Shown here piece after piece: positions 22,932 through 31,744 of a stretch of DNA of 64,000 bases; within the stretch, counting starts at the first letter, position 1, and every line of letters starts with the position of its first letter. The stretch covers positions 62,001 through 126,000 of the forward strand of contig NZ_JODC01000003.1 of NCBI RefSeq assembly GCF_000720765.1. The letters are read 5' to 3'. A program made the position numbers and the translations under genes. The stretch is from Streptomyces sp. NRRL S-646 (GTDB lineage: Bacteria; Actinomycetota; Actinomycetes; Streptomycetales; Streptomycetaceae). The notes beneath the pieces were generated by a model that saw only the letters and a list, made by a program, of their open reading frames with translations, was not told the DNA's origin and did not search any database.

Positions 22932-23321
22932 ATGTCCCTGCGCTCCACCCTCATACGCCTGGCCACCGCCACCGCCGCCTGTGCTCTCGTCAGCTCTGCA
23001 GCCGTCTCCCCCGCCCTCGCGGACGACGAATGGGGCGACGGTGGCGGGGACCCCGGCTTCGGCCAGGGGGACGACCACCACCACGACCGGCTCGCGCAGG
23101 GCGTCGTCATCGCGCGCACGCTGTTTCTGCGCAGTGCGCCGAACCGAGGCAGCCAGGTGATCCGGGTGGCCCACGAGGGCGACGTGGTCTCCATCTTCTG
23201 CAAGACCCCGGGCCAGAGCGTCGACGGCAACAACCTCTGGTACCTCCTCCCGGACGGCACCTGGGCGTGGGGCGCGGCCCGCTTCATCGAGGTCACCGGC
23301 CGCGAACCGCGCTGGTGCTGA
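22932..23321 (+). CDS. Small secreted SH3-like protein
   Basis: A 129-residue exported protein. A signal peptide (about 1-31, ending SPALA) is followed by an acidic His/Asp/Gly stretch (DDEWGDGGGDPGFGQGDDHHH) that may bind metal. The C-terminal half resembles a bacterial SH3 domain (VIARTLFLRSAPNRGSQVI to WYLLPDGTWAWGAARFIE). Secreted SH3 domains often bind peptidoglycan. Of two in-frame ATGs, 22932 is preferred because GGAGG at 22919-22923 is correctly spaced. It stands alone between the kinase and the cell-wall synthesis pair. The exact role is unknown. Confidence 0.8.
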   Translation: MSLRSTLIRLATATAACALVSSAAVSPALADDEWGDGGGDPGFGQGDDHHHDRLAQGVVIARTLFLRSAPNRGSQVIRVAHEGDVVSIFCKTPGQSVDGNNLWYLLPDGTWAWGAARFIEVTGREPRWC

Positions 23322-23364
23322 GGCACTGAGATCACAAGACCGACTATTTGGGTAGGTTCCGGAC

Positions 23365-24744
23365 ATGACCAACGCCGGACCCACCGTGGCACAGGCGGAG
23401 ACCCCGGACACTCCCGCTCCCGTGACCCGCCTGCCCCGGCGCCGTGGCATCGAACTCGCCCTCATCGTCGTCGCCGTACTGCTCTGTGTGTACGGCTACT
23501 GCGCCGTGGGCCTCGCCAGGAACGGCACCGTCCCGCCCGGCGCCGCCGGTTACGGCGCCGGGCTCGGCGTGCTCGCGCTGCTCGCCCACTGGGCGGTGCG
23601 GATGCGGGCGCCGTATGCCGACCCGCTGCTGCTGCCCATCGGTGTGCTGCTCAACGGCATCGGTCTGGTGCTCATCCACCGGCTCGACCTGGAAACCCCC
23701 CACGACCATGCCGCTCCCGCCCAACTCGTGTGGTCCACGCTGGGCGTGACCCTGTTCATCGTGCTCGTGCTGATGCTCCGGGACTACCGGGTGCTCCAGC
23801 GGTACGCGTATGTCTGGGTCGTCGCCGCGCTCTTCCTGCTTGCGCTCCCGATCCTCTTCCCGGCCGTGAACGGCGCCCGCATCTGGGTGCGGATCGCCGG
23901 ATTCTCCATCCAGCCGGGCGAGTTCGCGAAAGTGCTGCTGGCGGTGTTCTTCGCTGCGTATCTGGCGGCCAACCGCAGCGCACTCGCGTACACCGGGCGT
24001 CAGGTCTGGCGGTTCCGGAGGATCCAGCTGCCCACGGGCCGGGTGCTCGGTCCGATCCTCGCCATCTGGCTGCTGAGCGTTGGCGTGCTGGTGCTGGAGC
24101 GCGACCTCGGCACCTCGCTGCTGTTCTTCGGCCTGTTCGTGGTCCTGCTGTACGTCGCCACCGGCCGCACCGGCTGGATCGCCGTCGGCCTGCTGCTGGC
24201 CGCCGCGGGCGCGGTGGCCGTCGGCTGGCTGGAACCGCATGTGAACAGCCGGGTCCAGGACTGGCTGCATCCCTTCGCGACGATCGAGGCGGGGCAGGGC
24301 CCCAATCAGGTCGCGCAGTCGCTGTTCGCCTTCGCGGCGGGCGGAGTCCTCGGCACCGGCCTGGGCCTCGGCCATGCGATCCTCATCGGCTTCGCGACGA
24401 AGTCCGACTTCATTCTCGCGACGGCCGGGGAGGAACTGGGCCTGGCAGGCCTGTCCGCGCTCTTCATCCTCTACGGCCTCCTCGTGGAGCGCGGCTACCG
24501 GGCCGGCCTCGCCCTGCGCGACCCCTTCGGCCGGCTGCTGGCGGTCGGGCTGGCCTCGATCGTGGCGCTGCAGGTGTTCGTGATCGCGGGCGGTGTGACC
24601 GGGCTGATCCCGCTGACCGGCATGGCGATGCCGTTTCTCGCGCAGGGCGGTTCGTCACTGGTCACCAACTGGGCGATCGTGGCGCTGCTGATCCGGGTGA
24701 GCCACTCGGCACGGCGTCAGTACGACGGGGAGGTGGCGCCCTGA
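23365..24744 (+). CDS. SEDS-family (FtsW/RodA) peptidoglycan glycosyltransferase
   Basis: A 459-residue polytopic membrane protein with 10 or more hydrophobic helices after a 25-residue cytoplasmic start. SEDS hallmarks are visible: NGARIWVRIAGFSIQPGEFAK (the conserved G.R.W...g.s.QPsE.aK), LERDLGTSLLFFG, and FATKSDFILATAGEELG. These enzymes polymerise lipid II together with a partner class B PBP. Its TGA overlaps the ATG of such a PBP by one base (TGATG). The pair is not in a division cluster, which suggests a paralogue for a developmental or growth-stage role rather than the main FtsW. Confidence 0.93.
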   Translation: MTNAGPTVAQAETPDTPAPVTRLPRRRGIELALIVVAVLLCVYGYCAVGLARNGTVPPGAAGYGAGLGVLALLAHWAVRMRAPYADPLLLPIGVLLNGIGLVLIHRLDLETPHDHAAPAQLVWSTLGVTLFIVLVLMLRDYRVLQRYAYVWVVAALFLLALPILFPAVNGARIWVRIAGFSIQPGEFAKVLLAVFFAAYLAANRSALAYTGRQVWRFRRIQLPTGRVLGPILAIWLLSVGVLVLERDLGTSLLFFGLFVVLLYVATGRTGWIAVGLLLAAAGAVAVGWLEPHVNSRVQDWLHPFATIEAGQGPNQVAQSLFAFAAGGVLGTGLGLGHAILIGFATKSDFILATAGEELGLAGLSALFILYGLLVERGYRAGLALRDPFGRLLAVGLASIVALQVFVIAGGVTGLIPLTGMAMPFLAQGGSSLVTNWAIVALLIRVSHSARRQYDGEVAP

Positions 24745-26219
24745 TGGCGAAGCACATCCGGCACGCCGCGTTCTTCTGCGCCCTCCTTCTCGTCGCGCTC
24801 CTGGTCAACGCAGTCCGCATCCAGATCTTCAGCGCCAGGTCCTTCGACGACAATCCCGCCAACCGCCGTGCCACCATCGCCCGTTACGAGCGGCCGCGCG
24901 GCAACATCCTGGTCGGCGGGCAGAGCGTCACCGGCTCCCGGGACTCCGGCGAGCAGCTCCGCTACGAACGGACGTACACGGACGGCCCGTTGTACGCGCC
25001 CGTCACCGGCTTCGCCTCACAGGTGTACGGCACCACGCTGCTGGAGCACACCGGGGACTCCGTGCTGTCCGGCACCGACCCGATGCTCTCGCCGTTCCCC
25101 CTGGTGGGTGACCTCACGCGCGCCCTGGGCCGGGGCGGCAACGTCGTGACGACCCTCAACCGGGCGGCGCAGCGGGCGGCGTACGAGGGACTCGACGGGC
25201 GCAGGGGTGCCGTGGCGGCGATCGAGCCGGCGACGGGGCGGGTGCTGGCGCTGGTGTCGAGCCCGTCGTACGACCCGGCCGTGCTGTCCGGGAACGCCGC
25301 GGCTACGGAGCGGTCCTGGACGCGGCTGAACGACGATCCGGACAAGCCGATGCTCAACCGGGCGGTGCGGCAGACGTATCCGCCGGGTTCGACGTTCAAG
25401 GTGGTCACCGCGGCGGCCGCGCTGGACTCCGGCATGGTCCTGGACATCGACCGGCCGACCGATTCGCCGGACCCGTACCGGCTGCCGGGTACCACGACCA
25501 TGCTGATGAACGAGGGCGACGGCTGCGAGGACGCCCCGCTGCGGGAGGCCTTCGCGTGGTCCTGCAACACGGTGTTCGCGAAGCTCGGTGTGGATGTGGG
25601 GGTGAAGCGCATGGGGGCCGCGGCGAAGGCCTTCGGCTTCAACGACACCCGGCTGCGGATCCCCTTCTCCGTGGCGCCGAGCACCTTCGACACCTCCGTC
25701 GACCGGGCGCAGCTCGCGCTGTCGTCGATCGGGCAGTACAACACGCGGGCCACGCCGTTGCAGATGGCGATGGTGGCGGCGGCCGTGGCGAACGCCGGGC
25801 AGGTGCGCGCGCCGTATCTGGTGGAGCGGACGACCACGGGCAACGGCGCCACGATGACCACTGCGGGCTCGCGCCCGGTGCGCCAGGCGATGCGGCCGGA
25901 GACCGCCGACGTCATGAAGCAGCTGATGGAGGACGTCGTGACGGACGGCACCGGCACGAACGCCGCGATCCCGGGCGCGATCGTCGGCGGCAAGACCGGC
26001 ACCGCACAGCACGGGCTCGGCAATGCCGGTATGCCGTACGCCTGGTTCGTGTCCTGGGCGCAGAGCGAGCGCGAGGTGGTGCCGAAGGTCGCGGTGGCCG
26101 TGGTGGTGGAGGACGCGTCGGCGGAGCGCGGGGACATCACCGGGGGCGGGGTGGCCGCGCCGATCGCCCGGGACGTGATGCAGGCGGTGCTGAACTCGTC
26201 CTCAGACAACGGCAGTTGA
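24744..26219 (+). CDS. Class B penicillin-binding protein (transpeptidase)
   Basis: A 491-residue PBP with a single N-terminal membrane anchor (about 8-27), an N-terminal pedestal and a C-terminal transpeptidase. All active-site motifs are present: Ser216 in PGSTFKVV (SxxK), Ser273-Cys-Asn275 in AWSCNTVF (SxN) and Lys417-Thr-Gly in GGKTGTAQH. The start is set by the one-base overlap with the SEDS gene. The length matches the actinobacterial PbpA-like group. The SEDS partner makes glycan strands and this protein cross-links them outside the membrane. Its 3' end overlaps the oppositely directed ATPase-domain gene by 18 bp. Confidence 0.94.
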   Translation: MAKHIRHAAFFCALLLVALLVNAVRIQIFSARSFDDNPANRRATIARYERPRGNILVGGQSVTGSRDSGEQLRYERTYTDGPLYAPVTGFASQVYGTTLLEHTGDSVLSGTDPMLSPFPLVGDLTRALGRGGNVVTTLNRAAQRAAYEGLDGRRGAVAAIEPATGRVLALVSSPSYDPAVLSGNAAATERSWTRLNDDPDKPMLNRAVRQTYPPGSTFKVVTAAAALDSGMVLDIDRPTDSPDPYRLPGTTTMLMNEGDGCEDAPLREAFAWSCNTVFAKLGVDVGVKRMGAAAKAFGFNDTRLRIPFSVAPSTFDTSVDRAQLALSSIGQYNTRATPLQMAMVAAAVANAGQVRAPYLVERTTTGNGATMTTAGSRPVRQAMRPETADVMKQLMEDVVTDGTGTNAAIPGAIVGGKTGTAQHGLGNAGMPYAWFVSWAQSEREVVPKVAVAVVVEDASAERGDITGGGVAAPIARDVMQAVLNSSSDNGS

Positions 26220-26630
26220 CGGCTGCTCCTGCACCAGCTTGGCCGGCAGGGCGACGTATGCGGTGACGCCCGCGCCCTGGGTGGGGCGCAGTTCGACGTG
26301 TGCGCCCAGGCGGGCCGCGAGGGCGCCGACGACATGATGGCCGAGAAAGCGGGTGGGGGCCGTGAGCAGGGCGCCGCCCCGGCCGGTGAGCAGGGAGTTG
26401 GCCTGCGCCATCCGTTCCCGTGTCATGCCGATCCCCCGGTCGACGACGGCGAGGCAGTACTCGGCGCCGTCCCCCCAGCCGTAGATCTCGACCGGCTGCC
26501 TGGGCGGGCTGAACATCAGGGCGTTCTCCACCAACTCGGCGAGCAGATGGGAGAGTTCGGCGACGGCGTGACCGCGGATGCGGCCCTGTTCGAGGTCGAC
26601 GGCGGCGACCCGCTGGTGAAAGGCGGACAT
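26202..26630 (-). CDS. Stand-alone histidine-kinase-type ATPase domain
   Basis: A 142-residue protein consisting almost only of a GHKL ATP-binding domain. The N-box region is LAELVENALMFSPP and G1 is VVDRGIGMT. The G2 box is poor: TRFLGHHVVGALAARLGA replaces GLGLxVVxRLA. It resembles the ATPase end of conservon-type kinases such as cvnA (36035-38809) but has no sensor, membrane or dimerisation part. It may be a truncated kinase or an anti-sigma-like ATPase. It overlaps the end of the PBP gene tail to tail and stands divergent from the DUF3291 gene. The weakened ATP lid makes activity doubtful. Confidence 0.65.
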   Translation of the reverse strand: MSAFHQRVAAVDLEQGRIRGHAVAELSHLLAELVENALMFSPPRQPVEIYGWGDGAEYCLAVVDRGIGMTRERMAQANSLLTGRGGALLTAPTRFLGHHVVGALAARLGAHVELRPTQGAGVTAYVALPAKLVQEQPSTAVV

Positions 26631-26690
26631 TGCTCACATGCTGAGACGGGGTCTGGGATCGCGCGGCCTTCCCGACCTATCGTTCGGTCC

Positions 26691-27200
26691 ATGACGACAC
26701 CCGATGCCGCGTACCAACTCGCCCAGGTCAACATCGGACGCCTCAAAGCCCCGCTGGATTCACCGCAGTTGAAGGACTTCGTCGACAACCTCGACCCCGT
26801 GAACGCCGACGCCGACACGGCGGACGGATTCGTCTGGCGGCTCCAGTCCGACGAGGGCGACGCGACGGACATCGCGGTCTTCGGCGACGAGTGGCTGATC
26901 ATCAACATGTCGGTGTGGCGGGACAGCAACGCCCTGACCGCGTACATGTACCAGGGCCGCCACCGCGAGATGCTGGCCCGCCGCCGGGAGTTCTTCGAGC
27001 GGGTGGAGGAGGCCATGGTGGCCCTGTGGTGGGTCCCGTCCGGCCACCGCCCGACGGTGGCGGAAGCGGAGGAACGCCTGCTGCACCTGCGGGCGAACGG
27101 GCCCACGCCGTATGCCTTCACACTGCGGACGTCGTTCCCGGCCCAGGGGGCGGAGCCGGTGTCACTGGCGGTCCCAGAGGATCTGGGGTGCTCGGTCTAG
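26691..27200 (+). CDS. DUF3291-family protein
   Basis: A 169-residue protein starting YQLAQVNIGRLKAPLDSPQL and containing FVDNLDPVNADADTADGFVW and VWRDSNALTAYMYQGRHREM, all characteristic of DUF3291, whose members have an antibiotic-monooxygenase-like ferredoxin fold. No catalytic residues are known for the family. The start at 26691 lies 60 bases from the divergent ATPase-domain gene. Its stop overlaps that of the Uma2-like gene (shared CTAG), so the two converge. It is probably a cytoplasmic stress or metabolic protein. Confidence 0.85.
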   Translation: MTTPDAAYQLAQVNIGRLKAPLDSPQLKDFVDNLDPVNADADTADGFVWRLQSDEGDATDIAVFGDEWLIINMSVWRDSNALTAYMYQGRHREMLARRREFFERVEEAMVALWWVPSGHRPTVAEAEERLLHLRANGPTPYAFTLRTSFPAQGAEPVSLAVPEDLGCSV

Positions 27201-27796
27201 CGGCGGCGGTTGATCGCGGTGAGGTCGATATCGATGCGGAACGGGACGGTCAGCTTGAGCTTGTCGTGGAAGATGCCGGTCAGGCCATAGGCCTGGGTCG
27301 CGGGGTCGAGTTCGTAGACGTAGACCACCGGAAGCCCCTCGTTCTCCTCGACACGCCAGTAGTGCGGAATGCCTGCCTCGGCGTACTTTCGCGGCTTGAC
27401 CTCCCGATCACGGTCCTCGGAGTCCTCCGAGACGACCTCGACGGCGATCACGACGTCTTCCGGGCGATACCAAGTCTGCTTCGGCCCCGTGTCAGCCCCC
27501 GCACGGAACACCAGGACATCGGGTTCCGGTCGATTGCGCTTGTTGAGCTTGATGGTCATCTCGCGGATGACATCCAGCTCATCCGGGACCTGACCCAGCA
27601 GGGTGTTGTCCAACAGACGGATCGCACGTGAGTGGAAATTGGTCTGCGGACTCACGAAGACGAGGCTCCCATCGATCAGCTCCGTGTGCGGAGGAAGGTT
27701 GGGAAGCTCATCAAGGTCGTCCGCGGTCCAGCCACCCTCCGGCGGACGGGCCCACTCATAGTCCTCGTCCAGCCCGTACTCGCGTGCGGCGCTCAT
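27197..27796 (-). CDS. Uma2-family (PD-(D/E)XK-fold) endonuclease-like protein
   Basis: A 199-residue protein of the Uma2/DUF820 family. The family motifs read THTELIDGSLVFV-like (PPHTELIDGSLVFVSPQ), then EPDVLVFR (catalytic Pro-Asp), then VIAVEVVSEDSEDRDREVK (Glu-Val-x-Ser) and KYAEAGIPHYWRV. These correspond to the PD-(D/E)XK nuclease core. Many copies exist per actinobacterial genome and their function is unknown. The ATG at 27796 has GGGAG six bases upstream, favouring it over the longer open frame. Its stop codon overlaps the convergent DUF3291 gene. Confidence 0.85.
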   Translation of the reverse strand: MSAAREYGLDEDYEWARPPEGGWTADDLDELPNLPPHTELIDGSLVFVSPQTNFHSRAIRLLDNTLLGQVPDELDVIREMTIKLNKRNRPEPDVLVFRAGADTGPKQTWYRPEDVVIAVEVVSEDSEDRDREVKPRKYAEAGIPHYWRVEENEGLPVVYVYELDPATQAYGLTGIFHDKLKLTVPFRIDIDLTAINRRR

Positions 27797-27903
27797 GATC
27801 ACTCCCATGCGGTGGAGCCTGGCAGGCACGGCCAGCCTACCCAGGCAGAACGCCAGATCGCCCCTCCCGCGAGTGACAGCCGAGCGCACGGTTGACGCTC
27901 ACG

Positions 27904-28749
27904 TCATTCGATCGCCTTCCGCATCTCCGAGCGGACCTGGAGGGTCGCCACGGCCGCCTTGTTCAGGTCCACGTCGGCCGGGTTCCGGGTCCTGGTGGCG
28001 GCCGTGGCCTCGGCCATCGACCCGCTCGTGTTGTCGTCCGCCCACCCGCAGATGGTGACCGTCACCTCCGTGCCGAGCGGCGTCTGGGTCCCGACCTCGC
28101 AGGTGATCGTGAGGCCGTCGGAGCCGTCCGGGTGGAAGTCCTTCGGCCCTACGGCCACCCTGGCGCCCTCGCCGTCCCCTCCACCCTTCATCATCCCGTT
28201 CCGGATCGAGTCGGGGTACTTGAACCGGCCATACATGCCCGTCACCGCGAGTGTGCCCTTCGCCTGGTCACCGCCCAGGCCGTAGTGCCCGACCACGACC
28301 CCGTCGAGCTTGCCGTCCCAGGCCCCGGCCGCCTGGTCCTGGAGCTTTCGCCCCTCGGAGTCGGAGAGGTCCTTGGTGAGTCGGTAACGGCCGTTCTCCA
28401 GCGTCTTGGGCAGCGAGAGCTCGTACTCGGCCTCCGGGAAGCCGCTGTTCGCCATCTTCGAACCCGCGAAGAGCACCACCGCGATCATGGCGACGACTCC
28501 GCCGACGATGCCGAACACCAACCCGGTCCGCCGCTTCGCCGGAGGCGGCGACATCGGCGGAACACCCCAGCCGTAGGGCTGCTGCTGGGGGTACGGGGTC
28601 TGGGCATACGGGGTTCCGTACGGCGGCTGCGGCTGCGGTGCGAGTGGCAGGCCATACGGCTGCTGAGCATTCGGGCCGGCTGCGTAGGGATCCTGCGGCG
28701 GCTGGCCGTAGGGGTTCTGCGGCCCGTACGGGCCTTGAGGCGTGGACAC
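27904..28749 (-). CDS. Membrane-anchored protein with Pro/Tyr/Gln-rich cytoplasmic tail
   Basis: A 281-residue protein. The first 70 residues are built of PYG, PQNP and QPYG units, a low-complexity cytoplasmic segment common in actinobacterial membrane proteins. One hydrophobic helix follows (TGLVFGIVGGVVAMIAVVLFAG, about 75-97), then an extracytoplasmic domain of about 180 residues with two cysteines (TCEVG and TICGW) that may form a disulphide. The family is not recognised; such proteins are often annotated as DUF4190-like or hypothetical. The start is a GTG at 28749 without a clear ribosome-binding site. It is downstream of the diiron oxidase-like gene on the same strand, 30 bp away. Confidence 0.75.
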   Translation of the reverse strand: MSTPQGPYGPQNPYGQPPQDPYAAGPNAQQPYGLPLAPQPQPPYGTPYAQTPYPQQQPYGWGVPPMSPPPAKRRTGLVFGIVGGVVAMIAVVLFAGSKMANSGFPEAEYELSLPKTLENGRYRLTKDLSDSEGRKLQDQAAGAWDGKLDGVVVGHYGLGGDQAKGTLAVTGMYGRFKYPDSIRNGMMKGGGDGEGARVAVGPKDFHPDGSDGLTITCEVGTQTPLGTEVTVTICGWADDNTSGSMAEATAATRTRNPADVDLNKAAVATLQVRSEMRKAIE

Positions 28750-28779
28750 GTCAGAACGCTACTGCATGCGCGTGATCCG

Positions 28780-29889
28780 TCACGCCTCGGCGGCCCCCGC
28801 CTCGATCGCCTCCTCCACCTCCGCGACCCGCTCCCGCTCCTCCACCGCGAACCGTTCCGCGTCCAGTTGCTCCGCGATCTCCTCGTCCTGGGCCATCAAC
28901 AGGTCCAGGTTCGAGTCGCCCATCTCGAACACGCCCATGTCGACGTACGCCTGCTGCAGCCGCTTGCCCCACAGGCCGATGTCCTTGACGCAGGGGACGA
29001 TGCGGGAGAACAGCAACTGCCGGAACAGCGCGAGGAATTCGGACTGCTCGCTGTACTGCTCCGCCTCGGCCGTCGGGATCCCGAAGTTCTCCAGGACCTC
29101 GACCCCGCGCAGCCGGTCCCGCATGAGATAGCAGCCCTCGATGACGAACTCCTCGCGTTCGCGCAGTTCGGCGTCGGTGAGCTGCTTGTAGTAGTCGCGC
29201 AGCGCCATCCGGCCGAAGGCCACATGCCGGGCCTCGTCCTGCATGACGTAGGCGAGGATCTGCTTGGGCAGCGGCTTGTCGGTGGTGTCGCGGATCATGC
29301 CGAAGGCGGCCAGGGCCAGGCCCTCGATGAGGACCTGCATGCCGAGGTAGGGCATGTCCCAGCGGCTGTCGCGGAGGGTGTCGCCGAGCAGCGACTGGAG
29401 GTTGTCGTTGATCGGGTAGAGCATCCCGATCTTCTCGTGCAGGAAGCGGCCGTAGATCTCCGCGTGCCGTGCCTCGTCCATGGTCTGGGTCGCCGAGTAG
29501 AACTTCGCGTCCAAGTCGGGGACCGACTCCACGATCCGGGCCGCGCAGATCATCGCGCCCTGCTCGCCGTGCAGGAACTGGCTGAACTGCCAGGAGGCGT
29601 AGTGCTTGCGCAGCTCGCCCTTGTCCTTGTCGGTCATCTTGGCCCAGTGCTTGGTGCCGTACAGCGACATCGACTCGTCGGGGGTGCCGAGGGGGTCGTA
29701 CGGATCGACTTCGAGATCCCAGTCGATCCGCTTCTGGCCGTCCCACTGCTTGTCCTTGCCCTTCTGGTACAGGGCGAGCAGGCGGTCGCGGCCGTCGTCG
29801 TACTCCCAGCTGAAGCGGGCCGCGCCGGTCGCCGGCACCTGCCAGAGAGGATCTCCCGAGTCCATGGCGTACAGGTCGTAAGTCGGCAT
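28780..29889 (-). CDS. Ferritin-like diiron oxidase (R2-like/AurF-related)
   Basis: A 369-residue ferritin-like helical protein with a likely diiron centre. Two ligand motifs are evident: Asp138-Glu139-x-x-His142 (QTMDEARHAEIYGR) and Asp218-Glu219-x-x-His222 (VMQDEARHVAFGR). Further carboxylates come from QFLHGEQGAMICAAR and LIEGLALAAFGM. The ExxH spacing and length fit R2-like ligand-binding oxidases and ferritin-like oxygenases; no radical-Tyr context is obvious. The frame is open far upstream, but the ATG at 29889 (MPTYDLYAM) is where similarity starts. It is divergent from an AurF-type oxygenase across 127 bp, so two diiron proteins may be expressed together. Confidence 0.85.
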   Translation of the reverse strand: MPTYDLYAMDSGDPLWQVPATGAARFSWEYDDGRDRLLALYQKGKDKQWDGQKRIDWDLEVDPYDPLGTPDESMSLYGTKHWAKMTDKDKGELRKHYASWQFSQFLHGEQGAMICAARIVESVPDLDAKFYSATQTMDEARHAEIYGRFLHEKIGMLYPINDNLQSLLGDTLRDSRWDMPYLGMQVLIEGLALAAFGMIRDTTDKPLPKQILAYVMQDEARHVAFGRMALRDYYKQLTDAELREREEFVIEGCYLMRDRLRGVEVLENFGIPTAEAEQYSEQSEFLALFRQLLFSRIVPCVKDIGLWGKRLQQAYVDMGVFEMGDSNLDLLMAQDEEIAEQLDAERFAVEERERVAEVEEAIEAGAAEA

Positions 29890-30016
29890 GCCTCGCAGGC
29901 TCACACGTGGTAGACGCCGGGTCAACAAGTCGCGCGCAGGGGATTGACGAGCTTGCTGACAAGCAGTCTCATAAGCGGTGGAGGATGTGACCCCGGGTAA
30001 CAGAGGTGGGAGAACG

Positions 30017-30955
30017 ATGACGACCCTGACGGAAGCCGACGCGCTGGACGGTCTGCGCGACGCGCTCGGGCTGCTCAAGGACCGCGAACAGGTGGCCGAA
30101 CGGCTCCTCGCCTCCTCCGCCAAGCACTCCTTCGACCCCGACAGGGAACTGGACTGGGACGCGCCCTTCGAGGAGGGCAAGTGGTTCTGGCCGCCGGAGC
30201 TGGTGTCGCTGTACGACACGCCCCTGTGGAAGCGGATGGGCGAGGAGCAGCGGATCCTGCTGTCGCAGCACGAGGCCGCGGCGCTGGCCTCCCTCGGGAT
30301 CTGGTTCGAGCTCATTCTCATGCAGCTACTCGTCCGGCACATCTACGACAAGGCGGCCACGAGCGCGCATGTGCGGTACGCGCTCACCGAGATCGAGGAC
30401 GAGTGCCGGCACTCGAAGATGTTCGCGCGGCTGATCTCGCGCGGGGACGCGCCGTGGTACCCGGTGGCCCGGGTGCACCAGAACCTGGGGCGGCTGTTCA
30501 AGACGATCTCGACCACTCCCGGGTCCTTCACGGCCACGCTCCTCGGTGAGGAGGTTCTCGACTGGATGCAGCGGCTGACGTTTCCGGACGAGCGGGTGCA
30601 GCCGCTGATCAGGGGGGTCACGCGGATCCATGTCGTGGAGGAGGCCCGGCATGTGCGGTACGCGCGGGAGGAGCTGCGGCGGCAGATGGTCACCGCGCCG
30701 CGGTGGTCGCAGGAGTTCACCAGGGTGACGTCCGGTGAGTTCGCGCGGGTGTTTTCCGTCGCCTTCGTCAACCCCGAGGTGTACACGAACGTCGGGCTGG
30801 ACAAGCGCGAGGCGATGGAGCAGGTGCGCGGCAGCGGGCATCGGCGGGAGGTCATGCAGACCGGGGCGAAGCGGTTGACTGATTTCCTGGATGACATCGG
30901 GGTGCTGCGGGGTGTCGGCCGACGGCTGTGGAAGAGCTCGGGGCTGCTGGCTTGA
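30017..30955 (+). CDS. AurF-like diiron oxygenase
   Basis: A 312-residue member of the AurF (p-aminobenzoate N-oxygenase) family. The diiron ligand motifs are EIEDECRHSKMFARL (Glu129-x-x-His132) and HVVEEARHVRYAREEL (Glu209-x-x-His212); a further Glu lies in FELILMQLL and EEVLDW. The start at 30017 follows GGTGGGAG. Family members oxidise aromatic amines or other organic substrates. No biosynthetic genes flank it. It is divergent from a second ferritin-like protein and lies upstream of a TetR regulator, from which it is separated by a dispersed repeat, so TetR control is possible. Confidence 0.88.
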   Translation: MTTLTEADALDGLRDALGLLKDREQVAERLLASSAKHSFDPDRELDWDAPFEEGKWFWPPELVSLYDTPLWKRMGEEQRILLSQHEAAALASLGIWFELILMQLLVRHIYDKAATSAHVRYALTEIEDECRHSKMFARLISRGDAPWYPVARVHQNLGRLFKTISTTPGSFTATLLGEEVLDWMQRLTFPDERVQPLIRGVTRIHVVEEARHVRYAREELRRQMVTAPRWSQEFTRVTSGEFARVFSVAFVNPEVYTNVGLDKREAMEQVRGSGHRREVMQTGAKRLTDFLDDIGVLRGVGRRLWKSSGLLA

Positions 30956-30965
30956 GTGCAGGGTG

Positions 30966-31063
30966 CGCGCCGGTGGGGGTTGCTCGCGCAGTTCCCCGCG
31001 CCCCTAAAGGGCGCGGGGCCGTGTCTGATATGCGGCTCCGCCGCGTGGGCGCGACCAGCCACG
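30966..31063. repeat. Dispersed Streptomyces repeat, copy C
   Basis: Contains TTGCTCGCGCAGTTCCCCGC, then a CCCCTAAAGGGCGCGGGGCC hairpin, then CTGATATGCGGCTCCGCCGC and GTGGGCGCGACCAGCCAC. These words recur at 22719-22820 and 51335-51385. It fills most of the space between the AurF-like and TetR genes and may terminate the former. Confidence 0.75.
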
Positions 31064-31096
31064 ACGCACCCGCAGCCGCCGACTACGCTGCAACCC

Positions 31097-31744
31097 ATGA
31101 CCCCTGCCGCGCCGGCGTACCGCCGTCTCAGTGTCGAGGAGCGGCGCAGCCAGCTGCTCGACGCCGCGCTGAACCTCTTCGCGCACCGCGCCCCCGAGGA
31201 CGTCTCCCTCGATGACGTGGCGGGGGCCGCCGGGGTGTCGCGGCCGTTGGTGTACCGGTACTTCCCGGGCGGAAAGCAGCAGCTCTACGAGGCTGCGCTC
31301 AGGTCGGCCGCCGAAGAGCTCCAGCAGTGCTTCGACGAGGCCCTCGAAGGCCCCCTTCTCGCCCGATTGGCCCGGGCCCTGGACCGGTACCTCGCGTTCG
31401 TCGACCAGCACGACGCCGGGTTCAGCGCGCTGCTGCAGGGCGGCAGCGTGGTCGAGACGTCCCGGACGACCGCCATCGTGGACGGGGTGCGGAGGGCCGC
31501 CGCCGAGCACATCCTGAGACATCTGGAGGTCACGGACCCCGGGCTGCTGCTGCGGATGACCGTGCGGATGTGGATCACCGCGGTCGAGGCGGCCTCCCTG
31601 ATCTGGCTCGACGAGGACAAGCGGCCGCCGCTCGACGAACTGCGGGACTGGCTGGTCGAGCAGTTCGTGGCCGTCCTCTCGGTGACCGCGGCCCGGGACC
31701 CGCAGACCGCCGCGCTGGTGCAGGCGCTGGCCGAGGATGTCTGA
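31097..31744 (+). CDS. TetR-family transcriptional regulator
   Basis: A 215-residue TetR protein. The N-terminal helix-turn-helix reads RRSQLLDAALNLFAHRAPED, then LDDVAGAAGVSRPLVYRYFPGG (recognition helix SRPLVYRYF). The ligand-binding domain is similar to those of TetR_C_33-type actinobacterial regulators (AFVDQHDAGFSALLQGGSVV). The start is the ATG at 31097. The gene downstream begins at an ATG inside its last codons, so the two are coupled. It lies near the diiron oxygenases and may respond to a lipid or aromatic ligand; the target is unknown. Confidence 0.9.
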   Translation: MTPAAPAYRRLSVEERRSQLLDAALNLFAHRAPEDVSLDDVAGAAGVSRPLVYRYFPGGKQQLYEAALRSAAEELQQCFDEALEGPLLARLARALDRYLAFVDQHDAGFSALLQGGSVVETSRTTAIVDGVRRAAAEHILRHLEVTDPGLLLRMTVRMWITAVEAASLIWLDEDKRPPLDELRDWLVEQFVAVLSVTAARDPQTAALVQALAEDV

